The translations under genes and the position numbers were made by a program. A DNA stretch of 64,000 nucleotides from Synechococcus sp. PCC 7336. GTDB taxonomy: Bacteria > Cyanobacteriota > Cyanobacteriia > Thermostichales > PCC-7336. The stretch is from positions 2,917,737 through 2,981,736 of the forward strand of contig NZ_CM001776.1 in NCBI RefSeq assembly GCF_000332275.1, in the 5' to 3' direction. Below the pieces are notes generated by a model. It did not search any database. It was not told the origin of the DNA and was given only the letters and a program-made list of their open reading frames with translations. The number at the start of each line of letters is the position of its first letter. The first letter of the stretch is position 1. Of the stretch, positions 25,929 to 33,170 are shown in pieces.

Positions 25929-26669
25929 TTGCCGCAGGGAAAAATCCAGCTGTCTCTGGCGTGGGGGGAGCTAACGTCGTCAGTTGTCGGTTTCAAGCTG
26001 ATGGCGCGGGAATACGCTTCGACCTGCATGAATCCCAAGTGTGCCAACTTTCGTCGCGCTCTCAACGGAAAACTGTGCTCGCAATGCAAGCGTTCCTTAC
26101 GGATGGCAGAAATTACCGAGGTGAAGCAAGAGGTGGTATTTGAGCAGCCCTATCACAACCGCTATCGCGCTCCGGTTGTCTGCCTCGAACTGAATCCTCC
26201 TTTGCGCAAAGCTCTACAAGCAGAAGTGGACCGGGTCAAAGTCGAACTCAAGGCCGCCCACGGTGCTGAGATTCCCGAGCCCGTGCGCGCGCTGTGGACC
26301 AGTGGTTGCGACTTTTTAGGACTGCACAGCATGGGGCATCAGACCATTGCCGCTCTCCCTCAGGTGGTGCTCTGCTCCAGCCAGGATGCGAACTACGTCG
26401 TGGAGCGAGAGGCAAAGCGGACGGTGGGCTACTTTTTCGACACCTGCGAAGGGGGGAACGGGGCGACGGAGGCGATTTTCCAGCAGTTGCCAAAGCTGGC
26501 AGCGAGGGCGAAGTCTTTGGCGGAATCCTGTGAGTGTGACTTCGGCTGTCCCCGCTGTCTGATGCAGCACAGTTGCCCGCAGCTGAATGAGGGCTTGAAC
26601 AAACGAATGGGCCTGTTCTTACTCGATAGCATCGTTCGAGCAAACCTAACTGAGTCCTCGCCAGTGTAA
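25929..26669 (+). pseudogene. DUF1998 C-terminal part of a helicase-associated protein
   Basis: 246 residues that look like the tail of a much larger DEAD/DEAH helicase or partner protein carrying DUF1998. REYASTCMNPKCANFRRALN and LCSQCKRSL give a four-Cys zinc site. Further on, GYFFDTCEGGNGATEAIFQQ then CECDFGCPRCLMQHSCPQLN is the DUF1998 signature with its second Cys cluster. No helicase motifs (Walker A, DExH) exist in or upstream of it. DUF1998 occurs in MrfA-type repair helicases and in DrmB of DISARM phage defence. Only TTG 25929 is available as start, so it is probably a decayed remnant; expression as a stand-alone domain cannot be excluded. Confidence 0.65.
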
Positions 26670-26841
26670 GGCGTAAGCGTGTTCAATTGCCTTTACTCAC
26701 CCCACATCTGCTGCCACCAGGGTTCCCGCTCGACCTCTTTGACTTTGGGAAGGCGATCGCCCTTGCCTTGTCCGCTCACTGCTTTGGAACTGTCTAACCA
26801 TCCAGCGCCTTATCATATTGATAGGTACCGTAGCCAAACAA

Positions 26842-27051
26842 ATGCACCCATTAGAAACAGCACCCCTTCAGACTGAAGTTCCCATTGGTTTGATAAATCA
26901 GGCTCAAAAGTTAGTTGATGCAGGATGGTTTCGAGATTTAGATGAAATTGTTCTGGATGCTTTGCGTCGTTTTTTGGAGTCTCATCGAGAAGAGTTGATG
27001 GAGGAGTTTATTCGTCAAGATGTGGAGTGGGGTTTAACGGGTGACGAGTAA
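26842..27051 (+). CDS. CopG/ParD-like antitoxin
   Basis: 69 residues from ATG 26842 (MHPLETAPLQTEVPIGLINQ). The helical stretch AQKLVDAGWFRDLDEIVLDA and LRRFLESHREELMEEFIRQD is typical of ribbon-helix-helix antitoxins in cyanobacterial type II modules, with the DNA-binding strand at TEVPIGL. It ends seven bases before the next frame, which looks toxin-like. An upstream TTG (26818) would add eight residues and has no RBS. Confidence 0.65.
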   Translation: MHPLETAPLQTEVPIGLINQAQKLVDAGWFRDLDEIVLDALRRFLESHREELMEEFIRQDVEWGLTGDE

Positions 27052-27057
27052 ATCCCC

Positions 27058-27405
27058 TTGAGTAGGAGGAGTAGGCAGGGTTGTTGCCGTTGCGAGGGGG
27101 GCGATCGCTTGTTGGAGAGGCGGGAGGAGAGGCTGCGGTGGCGGCGTTTGTTTGAGGGGGATGGGGTGGAGTTGAGGCATTTGCCTCGGAAGGTGGTGTT
27201 GAGGGCGCGGGAGATTATTGAGGTGCTGGGTGATGGGGAGAGTGTGAGGGAGTTGGGGGGGAAGCGGATGAGGTGGGATCGGCGAATTGTGAGTGTGCCT
27301 GTGGGGTATCGGTTGTTGTGTCGCTGGGAGCGGGATGGGGTTTTGCCGCTCAGGGTGATGTCGCATGAGGATTACAATTCGGTGGTTCGAAATACGTTCC
27401 GATGA
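27058..27405 (+). CDS. putative ParE/RelE-like toxin, strongly G-rich coding strand
   Basis: Up to 115 residues (TTG 27058; TTG 27109 or 27112 is likelier). The useful part is FEGDGVELRHLPRKVVLRAR, EIIEVLGDGESVRELGGKRM and VSVPVGYRLLCRWERDGVLP, then LRVMSHEDYNSVVRN. The order of two helices, Arg-rich strand, PVGYRLLCRW strand and short final helix resembles ParE/RelE toxins, and the position just after a CopG-like antitoxin supports this. I do not recognise the exact family. The coding strand is extraordinarily rich in G, unlike its neighbours. Confidence 0.5.
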   Translation: MSRRSRQGCCRCEGGDRLLERREERLRWRRLFEGDGVELRHLPRKVVLRAREIIEVLGDGESVRELGGKRMRWDRRIVSVPVGYRLLCRWERDGVLPLRVMSHEDYNSVVRNTFR

Positions 27406-27731
27406 TGGGTATTTTCCCATACGAATAAATGGAAAAAATTCTAGAAATTCCCTTGATAGGGATGACCTATCTCACGTTTCCAACTAATCCATTCCGATGA
27501 ATGGGAAAACTTGTTCTAACAGGCATACGTTGTTTGATGATGGTTCGGAAGAATTTGCTAATTTTGTCGATTTTTTGGGAGAGAAGGGAGAGTTTGAGAG
27601 GCTTTGGCCTATTGGATAGATTTTTGAAAGTAGAGATAAAAAGATATGCGATTTTAGCGATCGCCCGACCCCTCCGCAAACTATCTCGCCCCCACTGAAA
27701 TTCACCACATCAACCCTGCAGACAGCATACA
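27406..27731. other. gene-free stretch between two TA modules
   Basis: No supportable gene on either strand. It is AT-rich, contrasting with the G-rich toxin-like gene before it. It ends in the control region of the Phd/VapC pair. Confidence 0.4.
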
Positions 27732-27751
27732 ATGTAGTCACATTGCTACAT
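27732..27751. promoter_or_regulatory. likely operator of the Phd/VapC module
   Basis: ATGTAG (27732-27737) and CTACAT (27746-27751) form an inverted repeat with an 8-bp spacer, 18 bp before the antitoxin start. Phd-type antitoxins repress their own promoters at such palindromes (family knowledge). Confidence 0.45.
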
Positions 27752-27768
27752 GCCGTGGAGGAAGCACC

Positions 27769-28020
27769 TTGCAAACCATTTCAAGCCGAGACTTCAACCA
27801 AGATGTAGGCAAAGCCAAGCGAGCCACAGAAAAAGGCCCCGTATTTATCACCGATCGAGGCAAACCCGCCCACGTCCTATTAACCGTAGAGGAATACTAC
27901 AAACTCATTGGAGCCACAAAGACCGTAGCCGATCTACTTGCCATGCCCGAATCTGCGGACATTGACTTCGACCCCGAACGCACTGCAGTGGTGGCTGCGC
28001 GAGAGGTAGACCTGCAGTAA
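27769..28020 (+). CDS. Phd/YefM family antitoxin
   Basis: 83 residues. MQTISSRDFNQDVGKAKRAT, EKGPVFITDRGKPAHVLLTV and EEYYKLIGATKTVADLLAMP match the Phd/YefM fold, followed by an acidic toxin-wrapping tail (DIDFDPERTAVVAAREVDLQ). Start TTG 27769 has GGAGG nine bases upstream. Its stop TAA shares a base with the ATG of vapC (TAATG), so translation is coupled. Confidence 0.9.
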   Translation: MQTISSRDFNQDVGKAKRATEKGPVFITDRGKPAHVLLTVEEYYKLIGATKTVADLLAMPESADIDFDPERTAVVAAREVDLQ

Positions 28021-28511
28021 TGTTTCTCCTCGACACCAACATCGTCTCCGAACTTCGCAAAGTTGGCAGTCCGAAAGTCAACAGCGGCGTCGAGCAATGG
28101 GCAAAAGCAACACCCGGCGAGCAAACCTACATTTCTGTCGTCACCATATTCGAGATCGAACGCGGCATCTTGCAGGCAGAGCGCAAAGATAGCCGCAAAG
28201 GAAAAATTCTGCGGGAATGGTTTGACAAACAAGTCCTCACGAACTATTCAGAACGAACCATCCCACTAACCACCGCGATCGCCCAACGGTGTGCGTTGCT
28301 GCACGTCCCCGATCCTATGCCCGACTACGATGCCTTGATTGCTGCAACTGCCATCGTTCATGGTTTAATCGTCGTCACCAGAAATGTCGAGGATTTTAAA
28401 AGGATGGGGGTGAAACTGTTGAATCCTTGGGACTTGAGTTTTAAGAAATTGGATGCAGCGGCCCTTGATGAGCAGCCAGCCGAAAGTGACTCAGCCCATT
28501 TGGGAGGCTGA
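28020..28511 (+). CDS. VapC family PIN-domain toxin
   Basis: 163 residues with the full acidic set of a PIN ribonuclease: D5 (LLDTNIVSEL), E45 (TIFEIERGIL), D104 (PDYDALIAATAI) and D125 (TRNVEDFKRMG). VapC toxins cleave tRNA or rRNA in the cytoplasm and are held inactive by their antitoxin. The final 15 residues (DEQPAESDSAHLGG) are an unusual polar extension, and the last codons lie within an inverted repeat at 28489-28513, so the 3' end may have been rewritten by the neighbouring transposase remnant. Confidence 0.9.
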   Translation: MFLLDTNIVSELRKVGSPKVNSGVEQWAKATPGEQTYISVVTIFEIERGILQAERKDSRKGKILREWFDKQVLTNYSERTIPLTTAIAQRCALLHVPDPMPDYDALIAATAIVHGLIVVTRNVEDFKRMGVKLLNPWDLSFKKLDAAALDEQPAESDSAHLGG

Positions 28512-28513
28512 GT
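28489..28513. repeat. 8-bp inverted repeat over the vapC stop codon
   Basis: ACTCAGCC (28489-28496) and GGCTGAGT (28506-28513) are exact complements around a 9-nt loop. No T-tract follows. It may be a weak terminator or part of the end of the adjoining transposase remnant. Confidence 0.5.
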
Positions 28514-28543
28514 TCTAGTCAAAGTGGAGCAGCTCTAAGCTGT

Positions 28544-29372
28544 TTAAGCCGCGCTGGGCTGAGGAGAGCCAGGTGAATTCACTGACTTTTTGCGCCTAGA
28601 GGCTCGTTTTTTGACCGTCGGATAGCGGGGCCTCGGCGTGCGGGGTTTGTCTTTGGGCCAGCCCGGGGCTTTTCCACGGGGTTTGGGCGCTTTAGCCGGG
28701 GTGCCAATTGCGGCCAAAATTACGCCAAAGGCTTGTGCCACGCGGCCTGGAGACAGCTTAGTTTGGGCTGACTGCCAAGGCAAGGGCGCATCGATGCATT
28801 CATCCCGCGCCAGCCACAATTGCCAGCTCATCAGCACGATAAGCTGGCTCCAGGTATCCATCGCTGACTGATTTGTCACCTGCGGTAGTGTCCAATGTAA
28901 GCGCTGCTTGGCAAAGCGATACCAATGCTCGAGGGCAAAGCGCCTGAGGTATTTCTGCCAGAGCGGCTCTAACGGCGGGGGACTCTCTCCCACCCAGGCT
29001 AGCCAGAGGGGCTTGAACTTGCGCCTGCGGCCTTTCGGCTGCAGCACCTCCACCCGCACAATGTCCATGGGGCGCTTTGCTGAGTTGAGAAAATGGTAGT
29101 TGTGCCAACGGGTTACCTTAACTCGGCCCAGCTTCGGGTCATCCACTTCGATGCTTTCGTCGGCTACTGGCCAGGTTTCAGGGGCACTGAACTTGAATTT
29201 GACCCCGTGTTTCGGGGGGGCTCCTCGTCCACAGTAGGGTGGGGGGGGCACCCCGTACACAGCGATTCCCCGCTAAGCGCAGCAGTAGATCCGCTTCTAG
29301 CTCAGCTGTGGCATTGACAAACAGACCATTGCCATAAGCCCGGTCATAAGCGGCTAACGGACGCACTGGTAG
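28544..29372 (-). pseudogene. transposase, truncated and frameshifted
   Basis: The C-terminal 230 residues (28544-29260) read YCGRGAPPKHGVKFKFSAPE, then EVDDPKLGRVKVTRWHNYHF, LRRFALEHWYRFAKQRLHWT and TWSQLIVLMSWQLWLARDE: a DDE transposase of a cyanobacterial group (NF041680-like, uncertain). The preceding part, RPLAAYDRAYGNGLFVNATA and ELEADLLLRLAGN, lies in another frame at 29257-29372. The shift falls in CGCTGTGTACGG, where loss of one TG unit would explain it. The first part of the protein is missing and homology begins right at the stop of a TauE-like remnant. Inactive. Confidence 0.75.
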
Positions 29373-29630
29373 ATGTGAATTCCGGAAACTATGCCGAGTG
29401 CCGACACAATTAACACTATTCCAAGCAATAAACCCACCCATTCAGTTTGCACTTTGGAAATCGCCCAGGCTCCCAGGCAAGTACCCATCGCCGCACCCGG
29501 CAAAAACCAGGCCACCACCCGACAATCGATCTCTTTCCAAAAGAATTAAGATCGCAGGACTGCCGCACCCGGTCATGGTACTGACGAACCACCTAGTGCT
29601 ACTGGCTAAACGCAACCAAGCTAATGCCAT
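29354..29630 (-). pseudogene. TauE/SafE-like membrane exporter remnant
   Basis: On the minus strand 29354-29545 reads WKEIDCRVVAWFLPGAAMGT, CLGAWAISKVQTEWVGLLLG, IVLIVSALGIVSGIHIYQCV then a stop. The pattern (charged-residue-D-x-R, G-A-x-x-G-x-x-x-G, long hydrophobic final helix) fits the C-terminal end of a TauE/SafE sulfite/anion exporter. The preceding segment, FVSTMTGCGSPAILIL, lies in another frame (about 29546-29595). So there is a frameshift, no start and an abutting transposase remnant. Identification rests on motif pattern only. Confidence 0.45.
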
Positions 29631-29758
29631 TCAAATAGGTTAACAAAACCTTAAGCCGGGAATAACAAAATCTTGCTATTGGCAGTAGTGGTAAAAGTGT
29701 CGCTGTCTGCCCTGGTTTAGGTGGAGGGCGACGAGTTCCTTACTGAATGGCTTGCCCG

Positions 29759-29773
29759 ATAGTCCAGATAATT
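29759..29773 (+). repeat. dispersed motif copy c (ATAGTCCAGATAATT)
   Basis: Exact over 15 bases of the consensus. First of three copies within 350 bp of gene-free sequence. Confidence 0.75.
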
Positions 29774-29881
29774 TTTGAAACTGGGAGTTGGCTGGCTGTG
29801 GAGGGGGACAAGGGCTGGGTTGCTGGGAGGATTGTGTGGGCGATGTGTCGTATTGTTGCGATTTAAGCGTTTTACCTGTCG

Positions 29882-29897
29882 ATAGTCCAGATAATTA
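29882..29897 (+). repeat. dispersed motif copy d (ATAGTCCAGATAATTA)
   Basis: Full consensus copy, 123 bp after copy c and in the same orientation. It runs straight into the 14-bp palindrome AGGGCGATCGCCCT, an extended HIP1 site. Confidence 0.8.
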
Positions 29898-30083
29898 GGG
29901 CGATCGCCCTGAGTAAAGATGATGGTGTTTGGCCGCGACCCTCGTCACGACGCGATCGGAGACTACACTGTACTGTTCGGTATTGCATTTTAGTCATATT
30001 TCTAGAGGGATGGGAAAGATCGCCTCATAATGGCGATCGGCTATAACCCTTATCCAGCAGTAATTTCAGCTATTACACCATAT

Positions 30084-30120
30084 AAATAGTCCAGATAATT
30101 ATCACTTATCTGGACTATTT
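30084..30120. repeat. dispersed motif copy e, as a 14-bp-stem inverted repeat
   Basis: AAATAGTCCAGATA (30084-30097) and TATCTGGACTATTT (30107-30120) are exact complements around the 9-nt loop ATTATCACT. This is the only copy present as a head-to-head pair. The region 29640-30609 is otherwise without a gene I can support; a minus frame at 30050-30358 crosses the repeat and shows no family. Confidence 0.85.
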
Positions 30121-30609
30121 CAAGCTCGAGAAAGGCTTTCCCCGATGTTCTTGTGCGCTCTGTCAATCGGTAGCTGTGTTGCTTCGGACAGCAAAACCAC
30201 TCTCCCCCGCCAGGATACTTAGGAGGAGATTGCCCTCGAAGAACTTCAAGCACTGGCGGAAGCAAGAACTCGATCGGACTCAGCGGCCGTGCAATCGAGA
30301 TCGAGCATGTGACGATCGCCGTCGGCGCTTTGGCTTGCGGTTTAATTTGATTGCCCATCTCGACAATCTCGAATTCTCTAGAATTTCACCTGCATAAGCA
30401 AGCTGCCTCCATAGATATAGACATAACAGATGAGACAGTTAATGCTTGACTTTTCATCAGACAAGAAGCAAATGCATTCTAGACTGATTTTATTCCGATT
30501 GAATTCTTGTCAGGTAATGTTATGGCAACTGTCTGGAAGGTTGGCTTCCCTTCCTTTATAGCTTAATTAGAAATTTTGTCCCTAAAAAGTGAATAAGGAG
30601 ATAGTCACC

Positions 30610-30993
30610 ATGCCAGTAGCTGCAGATTTTGTAACCCTTTTAGACACTACATCTATTCTTTCTTCGATCTACCCCGGAGATAGCGACAGCGTTACCTTTG
30701 TTGAAAATATTTCTGAAGCCCCACAACTGGGTGAAGGTGGTCTGCTGACATGGAACGCCCTCAGGCAAGCAGACTTTGATATTGTAGAAGGAAATGTCAC
30801 CTATCAAGTGAGAGTAAACGGTAACTATGTTGTAGGCCATACTGAAAGGGTTACAGATTGGCATGCAGTTCAAGAAATCATTCCAACGAACACCATCATA
30901 CAAGGCAACAATAATGTTGAGTTTCGGGTGATATCGCCGAATGGACGCTTGTTTATCAGTGATATAGTACTTTGGTACCGGAAGAATGTCTGA
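30610..30993 (+). CDS. hypothetical beta-rich protein (127 aa)
   Basis: Start ATG 30610 has AAGGAG ten bases upstream, a strong site, so I prefer it over the in-frame GTG at 30589. The protein (MPVAADFVTLLDTTSILSSI, FVENISEAPQLGEGGLLTWN, YQVRVNGNYVVGHTERVTDW, NNNVEFRVISPNGRLFISDI, VLWYRKNV) looks like a small all-beta domain with no signal peptide and no Cys. Its AT-rich codons and lack of HIP1 over 30.0-31.4 kb set it apart from the surrounding genome. Family not recognised; horizontal origin is inferred. Confidence 0.6.
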   Translation: MPVAADFVTLLDTTSILSSIYPGDSDSVTFVENISEAPQLGEGGLLTWNALRQADFDIVEGNVTYQVRVNGNYVVGHTERVTDWHAVQEIIPTNTIIQGNNNVEFRVISPNGRLFISDIVLWYRKNV

Positions 30994-31160
30994 AATTTGA
31001 GCAGAGTTATATTAGCTTTTTCTGGCAAATATTTCTAATATTGGGTTTCTTATATCGCTCCATATTCACAATATTCCGACCAATTTTGAAGTGGAGTTGG
31101 CAGAAAAGTTACCCATCATACGAGGTACGTTTGAGGCGGGATTGACTACCTTTTGCCTCA

Positions 31161-31321
31161 CTAAATCGAGGTAAGCCTCTGGAATAACCGGAGGTCATTT
31201 ATGCACTCTTCCGTCCAATCGTTCTTAGGCTCGCTTGGCTCCATAGATCTTCTAAACTGTGCTCGTAGTGCGCTAAGGACCAATCCAAACTCATCGCTAA
31301 CCGTGCTGGATCGATCTCCAT
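31161..31321 (-). pseudogene. possible frameshifted small gene
   Basis: Minus strand ATG 31321 gives MEIDPARLAMSLDWSLAHYE then HSLEDLW before losing sense; another frame continues EPKNDWTEECINDLRLFQRL to a stop at 31161. The two pieces together look like a single short protein interrupted by a small indel near 31240. I do not recognise it. The remainder of 30994-31385 shows nothing else. Confidence 0.25.
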
Positions 31322-31385
31322 CGATCGGCTAAGACTGCGCAACAAACCGTTACAGTATTAGTGATAATCCGCAAAATAAAGGCTT

Positions 31386-32297
31386 ATGTCCGATTCGGAA
31401 GCGACTTTGAAGCCGCAGCTGCTGTCTGTGGCGCTAACAGGAGAAGCCATTGAGAATGGCGAAGTCTCGAAAGATGATTTGGCCGCAGCGATCGCCGCTG
31501 TCCCCCTTTTGCGTGTCATTGAAGATGTCGATGCCGCAGATATCCGGGTGGTGGCGCAAGCGCAGTCGGTGTTTCGACTGTACGAGCGGGGGCAAACTGT
31601 GGCCTTGGCAGCATTTCGCATTCCGGTGAAACGGTTGCGATCGCTCCATCAAAGAATGCAGCGCATTCTGGAACAGGTGGCAGCCTACCGCAATCTTGCT
31701 GCCTTGCAGGCTCCCGAGTCCTATCTTGCCGATACCGTCAAAATCCAGTTCTTGCAGCTCCTGGAGCCGGCCACCCGAGGCAGCCTCAAAGAGCCAGCAG
31801 CCACTCCGCTAGAGCGCAACGAGGCTGGAGAGTATCAACTGGAGGCTGGCCAAAATCTGACGATTACCTTCACCCACTTCGCTCCCGATCCGCTTTACTT
31901 CTACGTCGTCTCGCTGGATCGGCGGCTGAAAAGTACTGCCTTGATTTATCCCTATAAAAGTGCATTTTCTGCCCGCATCAAGCCCTCAGACCCACTGCTG
32001 CTGGTGGGGGCGGGTCCCGAATATCTGTTGGAGATGCAGGTGCCCGAGGGGTATAGCAGCGGTCTCGATATCTTCAAGATCTTGGTCAGTCAGTCGGCGA
32101 TCGAGCCAGATATTTTGAATATGCCGAGTTTGGGCACCCGCAAGGATGTCACTTCTGACTATTACGGCTCGGGTGCTCGGCTCGATCGCGAATTGCGCCT
32201 CGCGATCTTGGGGCAAGCTGGCACCAGTCCCCTTCCCCAATTCTTTGACGATCCTTGGTGGGCGACGGAAGAACGCATCCGGGTGCTCCGAGCTTGA
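31386..32297 (+). CDS. protein resembling the C-terminal domain of cyanobacterial caspase-like proteins
   Basis: 303 residues. About 1-110 is helical (LLRVIEDVDAADIRVVAQAQ, LRSLHQRMQRILEQVAAYRN). Residues 120-300 are beta-rich: YLADTVKIQFLQLLEPATRG, LEAGQNLTITFTHFAPDPLY, FYVVSLDRRLKSTALIYPYK, and DPWWATEERIRVLRA at the end. This second part resembles the DUF4384-like region that follows the peptidase C14 domain in cyanobacterial caspase-family (orthocaspase) proteins. No catalytic His/Cys caspase domain is present, so it may be a regulatory fragment or a stand-alone partner. Assignment is tentative. Confidence 0.5.
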   Translation: MSDSEATLKPQLLSVALTGEAIENGEVSKDDLAAAIAAVPLLRVIEDVDAADIRVVAQAQSVFRLYERGQTVALAAFRIPVKRLRSLHQRMQRILEQVAAYRNLAALQAPESYLADTVKIQFLQLLEPATRGSLKEPAATPLERNEAGEYQLEAGQNLTITFTHFAPDPLYFYVVSLDRRLKSTALIYPYKSAFSARIKPSDPLLLVGAGPEYLLEMQVPEGYSSGLDIFKILVSQSAIEPDILNMPSLGTRKDVTSDYYGSGARLDRELRLAILGQAGTSPLPQFFDDPWWATEERIRVLRA

Positions 32298-32306
32298 CAA
32301 ACACCC

Positions 32307-33167
32307 CTATCGAGCACTCCAGCGCTTTTTCCAACGGGACGTAGATTCGAGTTGGCAGATTTGCTGTTCCTGCTGGCGAGCCTTGAGGATATCTGCTGCC
32401 GTTGCCCTCAGAGTCGGATCGCGGTAAGGGACAGCGGCCCGAGTTTGCAAGTGTTCCAATTCCGCCTGCGAGAGGGAAGGCAGATCCCCGTTGGAGAATG
32501 AAGCGACGGTCCCGGGCCAGCGACGACCGAACGGGGGGGTGGAACCAATGTAGAGGTTAGCGGCTTGCATAGCACTGCGGACAGCGGCGGCGCAGGAATA
32601 GGTGGCGAGACGACCGGTGGGGTTGAGGCATTGGGCGACAAGGGCGAGAAATTCTACGGTCCACAGTTGGGGGCAGGCAGCAGGGGAAAAGGGATCGAAA
32701 AAGATGGCATCGATCGCCCCAACCGGTATCTCGGTAATGGTTTGGCGGGCATCGCCCCAATAGAATCGGACAGAAAGGCGATCGCCTTTCACTGTTCCGA
32801 CTTCCAATCCAGCCTGCCAAAGGGAGGCAAATTCCCAATCGGACCACAATCCCAACTGCAGGGCTTGGCGAGAGACTTCAGGCGATCGCTCTAAGGCATA
32901 CAAGACCACTCGACAAGTGGGATTCACCTGCCAAATCCGCTCCAAAGCCACCCCCGAGTTGTAGCCGAGGCCGAAACAGACATCCAGGATGCGAAGCTCT
33001 GCCCGCTGTGGGGCTAAATCCAACACTTTGCAGGGCAATAGGAATTTTTCGATCGCCTCTGCCCGCGCGCCGCTGCGATTGTGGAAGGCTTGATCGAACT
33101 CTTCAGAATAGAAGGTGATGGAGCCATCGCCCGTAGTCACCAGTTCGAAGGGGCAATTGGAGTTCAT
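32307..33167 (-). CDS. MnmC-like SAM-dependent methyltransferase (DUF752)
   Basis: 286 residues. FELVTTGDGSITFYSEEFDQ then AFHNRSGARAEAIEKFL is the N-terminal signature of the MnmC methyltransferase family, followed by the SAM site ILDVCFGLGYNSGVALE, the acidic GDARQTI, and FFDPFSPAACPQLWT (catalytic loop D-P-F-x-P). In E. coli the MnmC2 domain methylates nm5s2U34 of tRNA; cyanobacterial stand-alone versions lack the FAD oxidase half, as here. It ends 10 bp from the convergent upstream gene and follows dacB by 3 bp on the same strand. Confidence 0.82.
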   Translation of the reverse strand: MNSNCPFELVTTGDGSITFYSEEFDQAFHNRSGARAEAIEKFLLPCKVLDLAPQRAELRILDVCFGLGYNSGVALERIWQVNPTCRVVLYALERSPEVSRQALQLGLWSDWEFASLWQAGLEVGTVKGDRLSVRFYWGDARQTITEIPVGAIDAIFFDPFSPAACPQLWTVEFLALVAQCLNPTGRLATYSCAAAVRSAMQAANLYIGSTPPFGRRWPGTVASFSNGDLPSLSQAELEHLQTRAAVPYRDPTLRATAADILKARQQEQQICQLESTSRWKKRWSAR

Positions 33168-33170
33168 GTC

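Noticed and set aside
30050-30120. attachment site or integron attC for the 14-bp hairpin
   Set aside because: No integrase gene nearby and no attC-type R/L boxes; only a perfect short hairpin is seen.
30050-30358. Minus-strand frame of 102 residues near the motif cluster
   Set aside because: It starts beyond and reads through the repeated motif and a C-rich stretch; no recognisable domain.
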